Shown: positions 27,088 through 37,427 of the stretch, in pieces
How positions within the stretch are numbered: position 1 is the first letter of the stretch
How the letters are laid out: every line of letters starts with the position of its first letter
Assembly: GCA_963840725.1 (NCBI GenBank)
Contig: CAWIZY010000004.1
Location: 124,001-188,000 of the forward strand
Origin: CAVWDU01 sp963840725
GTDB taxonomy: Bacteria; Pseudomonadota; Gammaproteobacteria; Pseudomonadales; Halieaceae
Length of the DNA stretch: 64,000 nt
Reading direction: 5' to 3'
Translations under genes and position numbers: made by a program
The notes under the pieces: generated by a model
Databases searched by the model: none
Seen by the model: only the letters and a program-made list of their open reading frames with translations
Told to the model about the DNA's origin: nothing

Positions 27088-27594
27088 TCAGACCACCCGA
27101 TAGCGGCGGCGCACGCCTCTCAGCAAGGGCAACAGCACCGGCCACAGTAAGCCACTGGACACAGCGGGAAGCAAAAACAGCAGAGACCGTGCGCCAGCGC
27201 CCTCCAGGTTCTGCACCCATTGGCAAAACAATTGGTTGATACCCACTAATACAAAGACGATCGCTGCCTGCTGCCACAAACTGAATACACGCAGTCGCTG
27301 GTAAAGAATGGACGCCAAAAGAGCCGTGGCAGCCAGCGCCAGCGCGTTCTGACCCAACACGGCACCCTCGAGAACATCCAGTACAAGACCCATTATCAGA
27401 CCGGTGAATACCCCCACTTTGTCGGGCACCGCGATCGTCCAGTAAATCAATATCAGCGCCAACCACTCGGGTCTTCCCCACAGCAGCCACTGGGGCAGCG
27501 GCAGCACAGCCAGCACCAGTGCCAGCACAAAGGTCACCAGAATCACCCAGTAACCGTGCGCCTCCTGCTCAACCACCGGATCGGTCCGCCACAT
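27088..27594 (-). CDS. mreD: Rod shape-determining protein MreD
   Basis: MreD is an inner-membrane part of the elongasome that links MreC to cell-wall enzymes. From the ATG at 27594 it is 168 residues with about five transmembrane segments, for example YWVILVTFVLALVLAVLPL and VGVFTGLIMGLVLDVLEGAV. The latter carries the family G-L-x-x-D motif. Earlier in-frame starts extend deep into mreC and are less likely. It overlaps mreC by 26 bases and abuts maf. Confidence 0.9.
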   Translation of the reverse strand: MWRTDPVVEQEAHGYWVILVTFVLALVLAVLPLPQWLLWGRPEWLALILIYWTIAVPDKVGVFTGLIMGLVLDVLEGAVLGQNALALAATALLASILYQRLRVFSLWQQAAIVFVLVGINQLFCQWVQNLEGAGARSLLFLLPAVSSGLLWPVLLPLLRGVRRRYRVV

Positions 27595-28378
27595 CGGGCG
27601 TTTCGCGAGCGCTAAACACCAGGAGAACATGGCGGCTGCGATCCAGAGCGGCGCTGGGCCTGGCCTGTATGCGCGCAAAGGTCTGGCCTGGGTCCCGATC
27701 GACACGAGTCACAATCGCGACCGGATAACCCACGGGAAAGCGTCCCCCGAGCCCTGAACTCACCAGCAGGTCGCCCTCGCGGATGTCTGTCGTTGCCGCG
27801 ATGTGATGGACCTCAAGACTGCCTAGCGTCCCGCTGCCTTCGGCGATCGCGCGCACCCCATTCCGGTTGACCTGAACCGGGATAGAGTGCGTGGTGTCAG
27901 TTATCAGCAAGGCGCGTGAATTGAGTTTGCTGACCTCCACGATCTGGCCCATCAGCCCGTTTTCGTCTATCAGCGGCTGGCCGATAACCACGCCGTCGCG
28001 CTCACCCTTGTTCAATATCACCTGATGTCTGACAGGATCGGGAGAAACACCAATCATTTCCGCCACCAGCACGTCGTCACGCAGGATCGCACTGGAATTG
28101 AGTAGTGAACGCAGGCGCACGTTTTCTGCCTGCAAGGAGGCCATTCGGTGCGAGCGCCCCTGCAACACCAGGCGCTCGCGCCGCAGCCGGTCGTTGTCCT
28201 CCAGCAGACTGGAACGGGACTGGAGGCGCGTTTCGCTCCATTCACCGACTCGAGAGGGTATATCGGCAATCCAGTACACCGGTGCCGCCAGGGTATCCAG
28301 AGCGGCACGTGTGTTGTCGAGGCTGTTGAAGCGCAGGTCGGCAAGAATGAGTCCGCCCACGACAAGAGCTGCGACCAA
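27569..28378 (-). CDS. mreC: Rod shape-determining protein MreC
   Basis: MreC is a bitopic periplasmic scaffold that activates PBP2-RodA. The frame has a transmembrane helix, the WIADIPSRVGEWSETR segment, a coiled coil (LLEDNDRLRRERLVLQGR), and two beta-barrel domains with EMIGVSPDPVRHQVILNKGE and GVVIGQPLIDENGLMGQIVE. The coordinates begin at TTG 28378. However, the conserved MreC N-terminus (IKPLFINDSSLGTRAL) is encoded upstream in the same frame to 28423, where an ATG is expected but AAT-ATC is found. The true start is probably there, lost to a missing base or using an unusual codon. Confidence 0.93.
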   Translation of the reverse strand: MVAALVVGGLILADLRFNSLDNTRAALDTLAAPVYWIADIPSRVGEWSETRLQSRSSLLEDNDRLRRERLVLQGRSHRMASLQAENVRLRSLLNSSAILRDDVLVAEMIGVSPDPVRHQVILNKGERDGVVIGQPLIDENGLMGQIVEVSKLNSRALLITDTTHSIPVQVNRNGVRAIAEGSGTLGSLEVHHIAATTDIREGDLLVSSGLGGRFPVGYPVAIVTRVDRDPGQTFARIQARPSAALDRSRHVLLVFSARETPDVADRSGG

Positions 28379-28525
28379 CGCGCGCGTGCCGAGCGAAGAG
28401 TCGTTGATGAATAACGGCTTGATATTAACTCCCGGGGCGAGGCCGCGACCTTGGTCGGGCTCGACGGCAAAATCCAGGCGTTAGTTTACTGCAGTCGAAG
28501 CCGCCGGGCTATTCCGACCGGAAGA

Positions 28526-29563
28526 TTACTCAGTGCAGAGCAAGTCGATCGTGTGCCTGTCCATCCGCTCCATCGCGAGACCGCCACCACGAGCCACGCA
28601 GGTTAGAGGATCATCGGCAACAATCACCGGCAACCCGGTGTCCTCAGATATCAAACGGTCGAGATCCCGCAGCAGCGCACCACCGCCGGTCAGCACAATA
28701 CCGCTTTCGGCAATATCGGCGGCCAGTTCCGGTGGAGATTGCTCCAGCGCCAGCTTGACGGCCTGCACAATACTGGCCAACGGATCCTGCAGAGCCTCGA
28801 GTATTTCATCGCTATTGAGGGTAAAGCTGCGCGGCACACCTTCAGCGAGGTTGCGACCCCGAACGTCGATTTCCCGCAATTCGCTGCCGGCGAAGGCACA
28901 GCCAATTTCCTGCTTGATGCGCTCTGCGGTGGCATCTCCGATCAGACTGCCGTAACGGCGTCGCACGTGGGCTATTATGGCCTCGTCGAATCGGTCGCCG
29001 CCAACGCGCACAGAATCCCGGTAAACAACACCGTTGAGCGAAATGATAGCAACCTCGGAGGTGCCCCCACCGACATCCACGACCATACAACCGGTCGCTT
29101 CCTCAACCTGCAGGCCCGCACCAATAGCGGCTGCCATCGGTTCCTCAATCAGGCGCACTTCCCGGGCCCCCGCAGCCATGGCGGATTCGCTGATCGCGCG
29201 CCGCTCGACCTGGGTAGACATGCAGGGCACGCAAACCAGAACCCGCGGACTCGGCCTGATGAACTTGCTTTCATGCACCTTGGCGATGAAGTGCTGGAGC
29301 ATTTTTTCGGTAACCTGAAAATCGGCAATAACCCCGTCTTTCAGCGGCCTGATCGCGGTGATATTACCCGGGGTACGGCCCAACATGCGCTTGGCTTCCA
29401 TGCCGACAGCTTCGATGGTTTTCTGGCCGTTGTGTACCCTGATAGCAACCACCGAGGGCTCATCGAGCACGATACCCTGGTCGCGAACATAAATCAGTGT
29501 ATTCGCGGTGCCCAGATCTATGGATAGATCATTAGAGAACATCCCGCGCAGTTTCTTCAGCAT
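28526..29563 (-). CDS. mreB: Rod shape-determining protein MreB
   Basis: MreB is the bacterial actin that positions cell-wall synthesis along the cylinder. It is 345 residues and complete. Phosphate 1 loop: SIDLGTANTLIYV near residue 15. Then VGMEAKRMLGRTPGNI, phosphate 2 MVVDVGGGTSEVAIISL near 160, and adenosine loop GIVLTGGGALLRDLDRLI near 285. An N-terminal amphipathic stretch (MLKKLRGMF) should bind the membrane. It leads the mreBCD-maf-rng operon. Confidence 0.98.
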   Translation of the reverse strand: MLKKLRGMFSNDLSIDLGTANTLIYVRDQGIVLDEPSVVAIRVHNGQKTIEAVGMEAKRMLGRTPGNITAIRPLKDGVIADFQVTEKMLQHFIAKVHESKFIRPSPRVLVCVPCMSTQVERRAISESAMAAGAREVRLIEEPMAAAIGAGLQVEEATGCMVVDVGGGTSEVAIISLNGVVYRDSVRVGGDRFDEAIIAHVRRRYGSLIGDATAERIKQEIGCAFAGSELREIDVRGRNLAEGVPRSFTLNSDEILEALQDPLASIVQAVKLALEQSPPELAADIAESGIVLTGGGALLRDLDRLISEDTGLPVIVADDPLTCVARGGGLAMERMDRHTIDLLCTE

Positions 29564-29941
29564 GAATTCAGACTACCTTGTTAAGGACTGTAGATGGAGG
29601 CGACATTTGCATGACATGACCGGACCGGGAGATTCCATAACACTCTCCCCTGCCCACCTTCGGGACTCACCCTGACCCTGCCTGCCCGCTCCCGGGGCGC
29701 AGCGGACTCATCTATGAAAAACCAGGGTAATGTTTGAAAGACCGGGGCAACTCGGGTTACATCGATACCATCGATTGCTTCTGCGATTCCGCACACAGCG
29801 CCTTTTCCCACTGATGCAGCAAAGACCGGCACCAACCGTTGCCTCTCAATTATTGCCGCAACTGTACCAATGACAGGGATTTTGGGCAAGACGCAAATGT
29901 GATACTTTTACGCCCCGCTCAATGTCCCGGAAACCCCCAAC
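29564..29941. other. Divergent intergenic region between mreB and gatC
   Basis: This 378-base stretch separates the two operon heads, so it must hold promoters for both. I found no gene with family support and no convincing -35/-10 pair. On the minus strand an AAGGTAG element about 12 bases before the mreB ATG may serve as its ribosome site. Confidence 0.5.
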
Positions 29942-30229
29942 ATGGCTATCGCGCAAGACGAAATCGAGAAAATCGCCGAGCTGGCCCGTATTCGTATCGC
30001 CGCACCCCGGATTGCAGCAGTGACCGACAGCATTGCCGCCATTCTTGCACTGGTTGACGAGCTGCAGACCGTCGATACCGAAAACACCGAGCCCATGGCC
30101 CATCCTCTGGATGCAACAGCGGTGCTGCGCGCTGACGCGGTGACCGAGACTGACTGCCGGGAACAGTTCCAGGCTCTGGCACCCGCGGTAGAGGATGGTC
30201 TCTACCTGGTACCCAAAGTCATCGATTGA
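29942..30229 (+). CDS. gatC: Asp-tRNA(Asn)/Glu-tRNA(Gln) amidotransferase subunit C
   Basis: GatC stabilises the GatA-GatB complex that turns misacylated Glu-tRNA(Gln) or Asp-tRNA(Asn) into the amide forms. It is 95 residues. Features are EIEKIAELARIRIAAPRIAA and the DELQTVDTENTEPMAHPLD motif, and the C-terminal YLVPKVID. It is the first gene of gatCAB, with 31 bases to gatA. Confidence 0.96.
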   Translation: MAIAQDEIEKIAELARIRIAAPRIAAVTDSIAAILALVDELQTVDTENTEPMAHPLDATAVLRADAVTETDCREQFQALAPAVEDGLYLVPKVID

Positions 30230-30260
30230 TCCCTACGACCGCTACAGGACTCCCTCCACC

Positions 30261-31723
<1,463 letters not shown>

Positions 31724-31724
<1 letters not shown>

Positions 31725-33166
31725 TGCAGTGGGAAACCGTCATCGGGCTGGAAGTTCACCTGCAACTGGCCACCCGCTCGAAAATCTTTTCCGGCTCGGC
31801 GACGACCTTTGGCGCCGCCCCCAATACCCAGGCCAGTGCCGTAGATCTCGCCATGCCCGGCATGCTTCCGGTGCTGAATGAGGAGGCCGTACGTTGCGCG
31901 GTGCTGTTCGGACTCGGCATTGAGGCGGAGATCGGCCAGCGCTCGATCTTCGACCGTAAAAACTACTTCTACCCGGACCTGCCCAAGGGCTATCAAATCA
32001 GCCAGTTTCAGGACCCTATTGTAGGGCGCGGTGTTTTTGATATTCAAATGGACGACGGCAGCACTCGCCAGATTGGTATCACCCGCGCCCACCTCGAAGA
32101 GGATGCAGGCAAGTCGCTGCATGAGGATTTCCACGGCCAGACCGGCATTGACCTCAACCGCGCTGGCACGCCCCTGCTGGAAATCGTCTCGGAGCCAGAC
32201 TTGCGCAGCGCCGCTGAGGCGGTCGCCTATCTCAAGGCGCTGCACAGCCTGGTCACCTACCTGGGCATCTCGGACGGCAATATGGCGGAGGGCTCCATGC
32301 GCTGCGACATCAACCTGTCCCTGCGCCGACCGGGAGCAACCGAGCTGGGAACCCGGACGGAGATCAAGAACGTGAACTCTTTCCGTTTTGTGGAAAAAGC
32401 CATTCGTCACGAGACCGAGCGCCAAAGTGACATACTGGAAGACGGCGGCAGCATCGTGCAGGAGACCCGGCTCTACGACGCCGAGCGCGACGAGACCCGC
32501 CCCATGCGCAGCAAGGAGGTGGCCAATGACTACCGCTACTTCCCGGAACCCGATCTCCTGCCAGTGGTGCTCGAAACGGACTATATAGAGGCTTTGCGCT
32601 CGACACTGCCGGAGCTGCCGCCAGCCAAACGGCATCGCTTCATGACCCAGTACGGTCTCAACGCCTATGACGCCAACGTGCTGGCGGACAGTCGCGAACT
32701 GGCGGATTACTTCGAGACAGTTGTCGCGAGCAGCGCTGACGCAAAAATCGCCGCCAACTGGGTGCAGGTCGAGCTACTGGGCCTGCTCAATCGTGAGGAT
32801 ATGACCCTCAGTGACTGTCCGGTCAGTGCGCAGGACCTGGGCGGTCTGATTGCGCGTATTTTGGATAATTCCATCTCCGGCAAGATAGCCAAGCAGGTTT
32901 TCGAAGCCATGTGGTCTGGCGAGGGTACGGCCGATGAAATTATTGCGGCCCGAGGGCTCAAGCAGGAGAACGACACTGACGCCCTTGGGGCGATGGTCGA
33001 TGCGGTGATCGCCGACAACCCGGCGCAGGTGGAGCAGTACCTCGCGGCAGACGAGGGCCGGCGCAAGAAGCTGTTGGGCTTCTTTGTGGGCCAGGTTATG
33101 AAACTCTCCCGGGGGCAAGCTAACCCGGGTTTAGTCAATCAACTGTTGGCGGCGAAACTGGGCTGA
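31724..33166 (+). CDS. gatB: Asp-tRNA(Asn)/Glu-tRNA(Gln) amidotransferase subunit B
   Basis: GatB activates and amidates the misacylated tRNA with ammonia from GatA. It is 480 residues. The start MQWETVIGLEVHLQLATRSK and the blocks FDRKNYFYPDLPKGYQISQF, THLEEDAGK-like RAHLEEDAGKSLHED and EGSMRCDINLSLR are characteristic. The C-terminal YqeY-like domain ends FVGQVMKLSRGQANPGLVNQ. TGATG junctions with gatA suggest coupling. Confidence 0.97.
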
Positions 33167-33187
33167 CCAAACGGGGGCAATAAGACC

Positions 33188-33496
33188 ATGCGGAAAGACA
33201 AAGAAAAAGTCCTGGACGAGGTGTGGACCGAAGACCATGTGAAGAGTTTTCTCGAAGTCCGCCCCCACGACGGCAGCGACGCGGATTTTCATATGCTGCA
33301 CAAGGCCTACCAGAGTATGCGGGCCTCAGACTTCGAGTTATTTGTCGGGTTTTTCACTGCCCAGCAGCGCAATTTGGCGGCGACCAACCGTCGCGGTCAG
33401 ACCGTGATGGATATCGTTAGCACCCACCGCCACGGCGCGGAATACGCCGCGATTCTGGAGGCTGCGGGCAGCGGCCCAGATCAAACGCCGTCATAG
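33188..33496 (+). CDS. PA4642-family small conserved protein
   Basis: This 102-residue acidic protein has no signal peptide or membrane span. The wording DEVWTEDHVKSFLEVRPHDG, and DADFHMLHKAYQSMRASDFE, matches the uncharacterised PA4642 family known from pseudomonads; the function is unknown. The second half, NLAATNRRGQTVMDIVSTHR, looks like one ankyrin-style turn. It follows gatB by 21 bases and overlaps smrA by 16 bases tail to tail. Confidence 0.8.
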   Translation: MRKDKEKVLDEVWTEDHVKSFLEVRPHDGSDADFHMLHKAYQSMRASDFELFVGFFTAQQRNLAATNRRGQTVMDIVSTHRHGAEYAAILEAAGSGPDQTPS

Positions 33497-34092
33497 GGTA
33501 CCCGGCCTTTTGTGAAGCGTTCACGGTTGGCGCGCTTGCTCTCCTCGCTCTTGCGCAACAGTATATAGACCGCTCCCGTGCCGCCGTGTTGAGGCCGGGC
33601 ACTGTGAAACGCCTGCACCACGTCGAGCTGCCGCAACCAGTGATCGACACAGCCTTTGAGCACCGCAGCTGCCTCGCGCTCTCCCTGGCTGAGCCCTTTA
33701 CCGTGGATCATTTGCACACAGCGCAGGCCCAGTTGGTGAGACTCCTCGATAAATTCGAACAGTTCCTCTCTTGCCCTGGCCACCCGCATCCGGTGCAGGT
33801 CAAGCCGCGCCTCCATCTCATAGCGACCCTGCTTGAGCTTGCGAAAGACTCCGTTCTGAACCCCCGGCCGTTTGAAATCCAGTACATACCAGGGGTCCAG
33901 CGGCTCAATGGGCACATCGCTGAGGGTGTTGCGGTCGGGGCCGGTATTTTCCACCGCAGCCTGACGGCGCACCTTCAGAGAGGAATCGGCATCGCGGCCT
34001 CGCTTGCCCGGCCTGGCCGCTCGCGGCTCCCGCGACAGCGGCAGCACATCGGCCATCTCCTGGCGGAAAACCTCGTTCTCATCGTTATTCAT
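33481..34092 (-). CDS. smrA: Smr-domain DNA endonuclease SmrA
   Basis: SmrA-type proteins carry a C-terminal Smr domain with nicking endonuclease activity in some members. I start at MNNDENEVFRQEMADVLPLS (203 residues). The Smr core is seen as EARLDLHRMRVARAREELFE, the helix IEESHQLGLRCVQMIHGKGL and the HSARPQHGGTGAVYILLRK end. The LDLH and HGKG motifs are both intact. The N-terminal half is charged and probably flexible. It is opposite the neighbouring genes. Confidence 0.92.
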   Translation of the reverse strand: MNNDENEVFRQEMADVLPLSREPRAARPGKRGRDADSSLKVRRQAAVENTGPDRNTLSDVPIEPLDPWYVLDFKRPGVQNGVFRKLKQGRYEMEARLDLHRMRVARAREELFEFIEESHQLGLRCVQMIHGKGLSQGEREAAAVLKGCVDHWLRQLDVVQAFHSARPQHGGTGAVYILLRKSEESKRANRERFTKGRVPYDGV

Positions 34093-34155
34093 AAGCTTAC
34101 TACCTGCGCTGAGTAGCGTATTATACCGTTCGACATTCGAAAAACTGATCTGTTG

Positions 34156-34377
34156 ATGATCGCGGCAAAAAAAACTGCTGATCCCGCCAGCTGCCCCCGC
34201 TGCCGGAGAGACAACCGTTGTGCCGTTGTGGCCGGTGCACCGGTGCAATCCTGCTGGTGCTATGGCCAGACTGTGAGCACAGCGGCGCTAAAGGCCCTGC
34301 CTGCGGATCAGCGAGACCGCGCCTGCCTGTGCCCGGCCTGTGCCCTCGCCGAAGGAGACACCCACCTTGCAAGGTAA
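34156..34377 (+). CDS. Cysteine-rich CWC family protein
   Basis: This 73-residue protein has the Cys_rich_CWC arrangement: CPRCRRDNRC near residue 13, then CWC near 33, and a final pair CLCPAC near 58. The eight cysteines suggest a small zinc-binding fold; the role is unknown. It begins just upstream of cysZ and overlaps its likely start by 11 bases, so the two may be coupled. Confidence 0.75.
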   Translation: MIAAKKTADPASCPRCRRDNRCAVVAGAPVQSCWCYGQTVSTAALKALPADQRDRACLCPACALAEGDTHLAR

Positions 34378-35095
34378 TGCCGTTATCGGCGCCGGTTATC
34401 TCGTCCGCGGCGCCAAGATGCTAACCCACCGCAAATTGCGCCTGTTCGTGATTATCCCGCTGCTGGTCAACGTGGTGATCTTTGCCAGCCTGATCGGCCT
34501 GGGCTATAGCTACCTGAGCGGCCTGATTGCAACCATGCTGGGAGCGATACCGGATTGGCTGGGCTTTATCGCCTGGATTATCTGGCCGCTGATCTTTCTG
34601 ACGGTAGGCCTGGCAGCCGGTTACGTATTTACCGCCGTCGCTTTGATCATCGCCTCACCTTTCAATTCGCTGCTCGCCGAAAAAGCCGAGGAACTGATCA
34701 CCGGTGAAGAAGTACCCTCGCTGGAGGGCCTGGGCGCCGCGCTCATGGAAGTGCCTCGGGCGGTGGTGCGAGAAGTCATCAAGCTGTTGTACTACGTGCC
34801 GATGGCACTGTTCGTACTGATCCTGACTTTCGTGCCCGGCATTAACACCCTTTCGCCGCTGCTCTGGTTTCTCCTGGGCGCCTGGATGATGAGCATTCAG
34901 TTTGTCGACTACCCGATGGACAACCATCGACTGGGCTTCGCAGAGGTAAAGGAAGCGGTTCGCGAGCGGCGTTTGAGCAGCCTCGGCTTCGGTGGCCTGG
35001 TGGCCCTGTGCACCAGCATCCCGGTGATCAATTTTTTTGTGGTGCCAGCGGCCGTGGTCGGAGCGACCCTGCTATGGTGTGAGGAGATGCGCTAG
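34367..35095 (+). CDS. cysZ: CysZ/EI24 family membrane protein
   Basis: CysZ is an inner-membrane sulfate transporter in enterobacteria; the broader EI24 family is less well defined. The protein has about four to six hydrophobic segments (LFVIIPLLVNVVIFASLIGL; FIAWIIWPLIFLTVGLAAGY; LFVLILTFVPGINTLSPLLW) and the family phrase QFVDYPMDNHRLGFAEVK. I favour the TTG at 34367, with AGGAGA eight bases upstream; a GTG at 34340 is the alternative. Confidence 0.85.
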   Translation: MQGNAVIGAGYLVRGAKMLTHRKLRLFVIIPLLVNVVIFASLIGLGYSYLSGLIATMLGAIPDWLGFIAWIIWPLIFLTVGLAAGYVFTAVALIIASPFNSLLAEKAEELITGEEVPSLEGLGAALMEVPRAVVREVIKLLYYVPMALFVLILTFVPGINTLSPLLWFLLGAWMMSIQFVDYPMDNHRLGFAEVKEAVRERRLSSLGFGGLVALCTSIPVINFFVVPAAVVGATLLWCEEMR

Positions 35096-35104
35096 CACCC
35101 GTTC

Positions 35105-35133
35105 GCCCGCGCTCCTCATCTCGGCCCGCGGGC
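35105..35133. terminator. Possible hairpin between cysZ and the helicase gene
   Basis: A 7-bp perfect stem GCCCGCG/CGCGGGC lies in the 62-base convergent gap after cysZ. There is no T run, so termination is only suggested by position. Confidence 0.3.
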
Positions 35134-35157
35134 AACCGGCGCTGTCACAATGCGCCG

Positions 35158-36546
35158 CTAGCCTAGCAGTTCCTTCGGGGGGTGCGTACATTCGAGCTTC
35201 TGGCCCAGCAGCACCTCGAGATCGGGCAGCAAAAAGGCATCATCTTCACTGGCGAAACTGATTGACGTTCCGCTGGCACCAGCCCGACCGGTGCGCCCGA
35301 TGCGGTGCACGTAGTCTTCGGGGTCTTCCGGCAGATTATAGTTAACCACGTGGCTGACCCCATCTACATGGATACCACGCCCTGCCACGTCGGTAGCCAC
35401 CAGCACTTTGATTGACCCATCCTTGAATTGCTCGAGGGTCTTGGTGCGTTTGCCCTGAGGAATCTCTCCGGAAAGGATACCGCAGGAAACCCCGGATTTT
35501 CGCAAGCGCTCGTGCAAGCGTCGCACCTGATCGCGCCGATTGGCAAACACGATGATACTGGTGGCGTCATCGCTGCGAATCAGGTTATTCAGGATGCGGT
35601 AACGCTGTTCACTGCTCACCAGGTAAATCTTCTGGTCTACAGAATCGGTGGCGACATGCTCGGGCTCGATCTCCACCGTAATCGGTTCGTAGGTCCACTG
35701 CTGAGACAGGTTGATGATGTCCTGGGTGAAGGTCGCGGAGAATAGCAGGGTTTGGCGGTTTTCCTTGCGCGGTGTGGCCCGCACGATGCGTTTGACCTGC
35801 GGGATGAAGCCCATATCGAGCATCCGGTCTCCCTCATCGAGCACCAGAATTTCAATATGATCAAGGTACAGGTCCCTGCGCCCCATGAAATCCAACAGGC
35901 GTCCGGGGGTGGCGACCACCAGGTCCACTACATGGTTCTGCAGCCGGTTGAGCTGTTTCTGATAGTCCATTCCCCCGATGAGGCTGACCACTTTAAGGCC
36001 GGTGTGCCGGGCCAGGTCTTCCGCATCAGCGGCGATCTGCATCACCAGTTCACGGGTGGGTGCAATCACCAGAGCGCGGGGTTCCCCCACGAACCGCTCC
36101 CCCTCGATGGGGTGGCAGAGCATATCGTTGAAGGCGGTGATCAGAAATGCGGCGGTTTTCCCGGTACCTGTCTGGGCCTTGCCGATGGCGTCGTGTCCCT
36201 GCAGAGTCTGGGGCAAAATGGCTGCCTGGATCGGCGAACAATACTCAAAGCCGAGCTCGGCGATCCCGCGCATGAGATCGTCTTGCAGGCCCAGGTCATG
36301 AAAGCGGGTCTCGCCCTCTTTGGCCGCCACCTGAAAATCGTCGATGCTCCATTCCGGCTCCACCGGCTTGGCGCCACCACGACGGCGCCTGCGTTGGCCG
36401 CTCTTGTGCTGACTTTTGTCGACGGCCTGTGAGGCTGGCCCTGCCCCCTGAGGTACGGCATCGCCGTGCGATGGTGGTTTGCTTGCGGTGGCTCCCTGGC
36501 CGCCGGTGCCCGTCCCTCCGGCACCCTCTACTAGACTTTTGATCAA
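35158..36546 (-). CDS. rhlB: DEAD-box RNA helicase, RhlB-like
   Basis: RhlB is an ATP-dependent RNA helicase that can join the RNA degradosome. The 462-residue protein has a low-complexity basic N-terminus (GQRRRRRGGAKP), Q motif FHDLGLQDDLMRGIAELGFE, motif I GKAQTGTGKTAAFL, Ia ALVIAPTRELVMQI, Ib VVATPGRLLDFMG, motif II VLDEGDRMLDMGF, motif III FSATF, and motif VI YVHRIGRTGRAG. Motif II reads DEGD instead of DEAD. RhlB identity is inferred from the MLDMGFIPQVKRIVR wording; SrmB/RhlE-like alternatives are less fitting. Confidence 0.88.
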   Translation of the reverse strand: MIKSLVEGAGGTGTGGQGATASKPPSHGDAVPQGAGPASQAVDKSQHKSGQRRRRRGGAKPVEPEWSIDDFQVAAKEGETRFHDLGLQDDLMRGIAELGFEYCSPIQAAILPQTLQGHDAIGKAQTGTGKTAAFLITAFNDMLCHPIEGERFVGEPRALVIAPTRELVMQIAADAEDLARHTGLKVVSLIGGMDYQKQLNRLQNHVVDLVVATPGRLLDFMGRRDLYLDHIEILVLDEGDRMLDMGFIPQVKRIVRATPRKENRQTLLFSATFTQDIINLSQQWTYEPITVEIEPEHVATDSVDQKIYLVSSEQRYRILNNLIRSDDATSIIVFANRRDQVRRLHERLRKSGVSCGILSGEIPQGKRTKTLEQFKDGSIKVLVATDVAGRGIHVDGVSHVVNYNLPEDPEDYVHRIGRTGRAGASGTSISFASEDDAFLLPDLEVLLGQKLECTHPPKELLG

Positions 36547-36723
36547 ACCGATGCTGCTCCTGACTGCTCAAAAAACGCGCTAGTCTATCACTTATTTGCG
36601 CTGCTGTGAGGAGTAGGATCATCAGTTGCATCACGCAGCGTCTCTCGGGGTGTGGCGGCTATCGATGCTGCAGTGGCTATCAGGGTGCGGCACGGCATGA
36701 CGACAAGCCATGACGACCAGGCA

Positions 36724-37314
36724 TCAGCGGTTGCGTGGGAACAACAGGGAGAGATAGTAATCGACGCTGACAAATCGTCCACCGCCGGTAAACAGCAATG
36801 TGAACAACATGATCAGATAGGTGACAGCAAACTCGATGCCGTTCTGCAGGATCGCGAAACCACCTTTGGCCGTGAGCCAGCTATAGTTGCCATGCTCTTG
36901 CAACAGCGCTTTAGCTCGGTCCAGGCGGACCGCAACCTCAGCATCACTGGACTGGGCAATTGCAAACCAGCCATGGTCCCAGTGCACCGCAAAGATCGCC
37001 ACCAGCATGGTCATCATCAGCGGTATCGAGATCCACCGGGTTGCCAGACCAATCAGCAGTAACCATGCGCCGATAAATTCTGTGTAGGCCGCCAGATGGG
37101 CCAACAGGGAGGGCAAAGGCAACCCAAGGCCCCACTCGGTATTCCCGAACCAGGCAATAGTGCTGTCTATATCGGCCAGTTTCTGACGGCCGGCATACCA
37201 GAACGGATAAGCCAGGTAGAGGCGCAACGCCAGGGGGGCAAGCCCGTCGAGGTATTGCAATGTGCCAAAGATCGCGTCGTGCACACTGTAATACCAGCGG
37301 ACGAGTACATTCAT
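36724..37314 (-). CDS. DoxX family membrane protein
   Basis: DoxX-type proteins are small four-helix membrane proteins linked to redox or metal-stress systems. This one has 196 residues. PLALRLYLAYPFWYAGRQKL near residue 27 and LAHLAAYTEFIGAWLLLIGL near 71 match the family, and an extra periplasmic segment and a fourth helix follow (TYLIMLFTLLFTGGGRFVSV). It resembles the longer DoxX proteins found beside hvf copper-peptide genes, but no such genes are here. The 177 bases upstream of the helicase gene are empty. Confidence 0.8.
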   Translation of the reverse strand: MNVLVRWYYSVHDAIFGTLQYLDGLAPLALRLYLAYPFWYAGRQKLADIDSTIAWFGNTEWGLGLPLPSLLAHLAAYTEFIGAWLLLIGLATRWISIPLMMTMLVAIFAVHWDHGWFAIAQSSDAEVAVRLDRAKALLQEHGNYSWLTAKGGFAILQNGIEFAVTYLIMLFTLLFTGGGRFVSVDYYLSLLFPRNR

Positions 37315-37427
37315 TGGAGAACTCCCTGTATGCTTGCGTTCTCCTGTGACAACGGGAGCGCCGAAAAGGTTTCAACTCCAGCCTGGATACCTGCCAATAA
37401 TCGCCCCAGTTCGCAACGAGGAGTGCA

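Noticed and set aside
29581..29889. Minus-strand ORF between mreB and gatC
   Set aside because: No conserved features, and it lies in a divergent promoter region.
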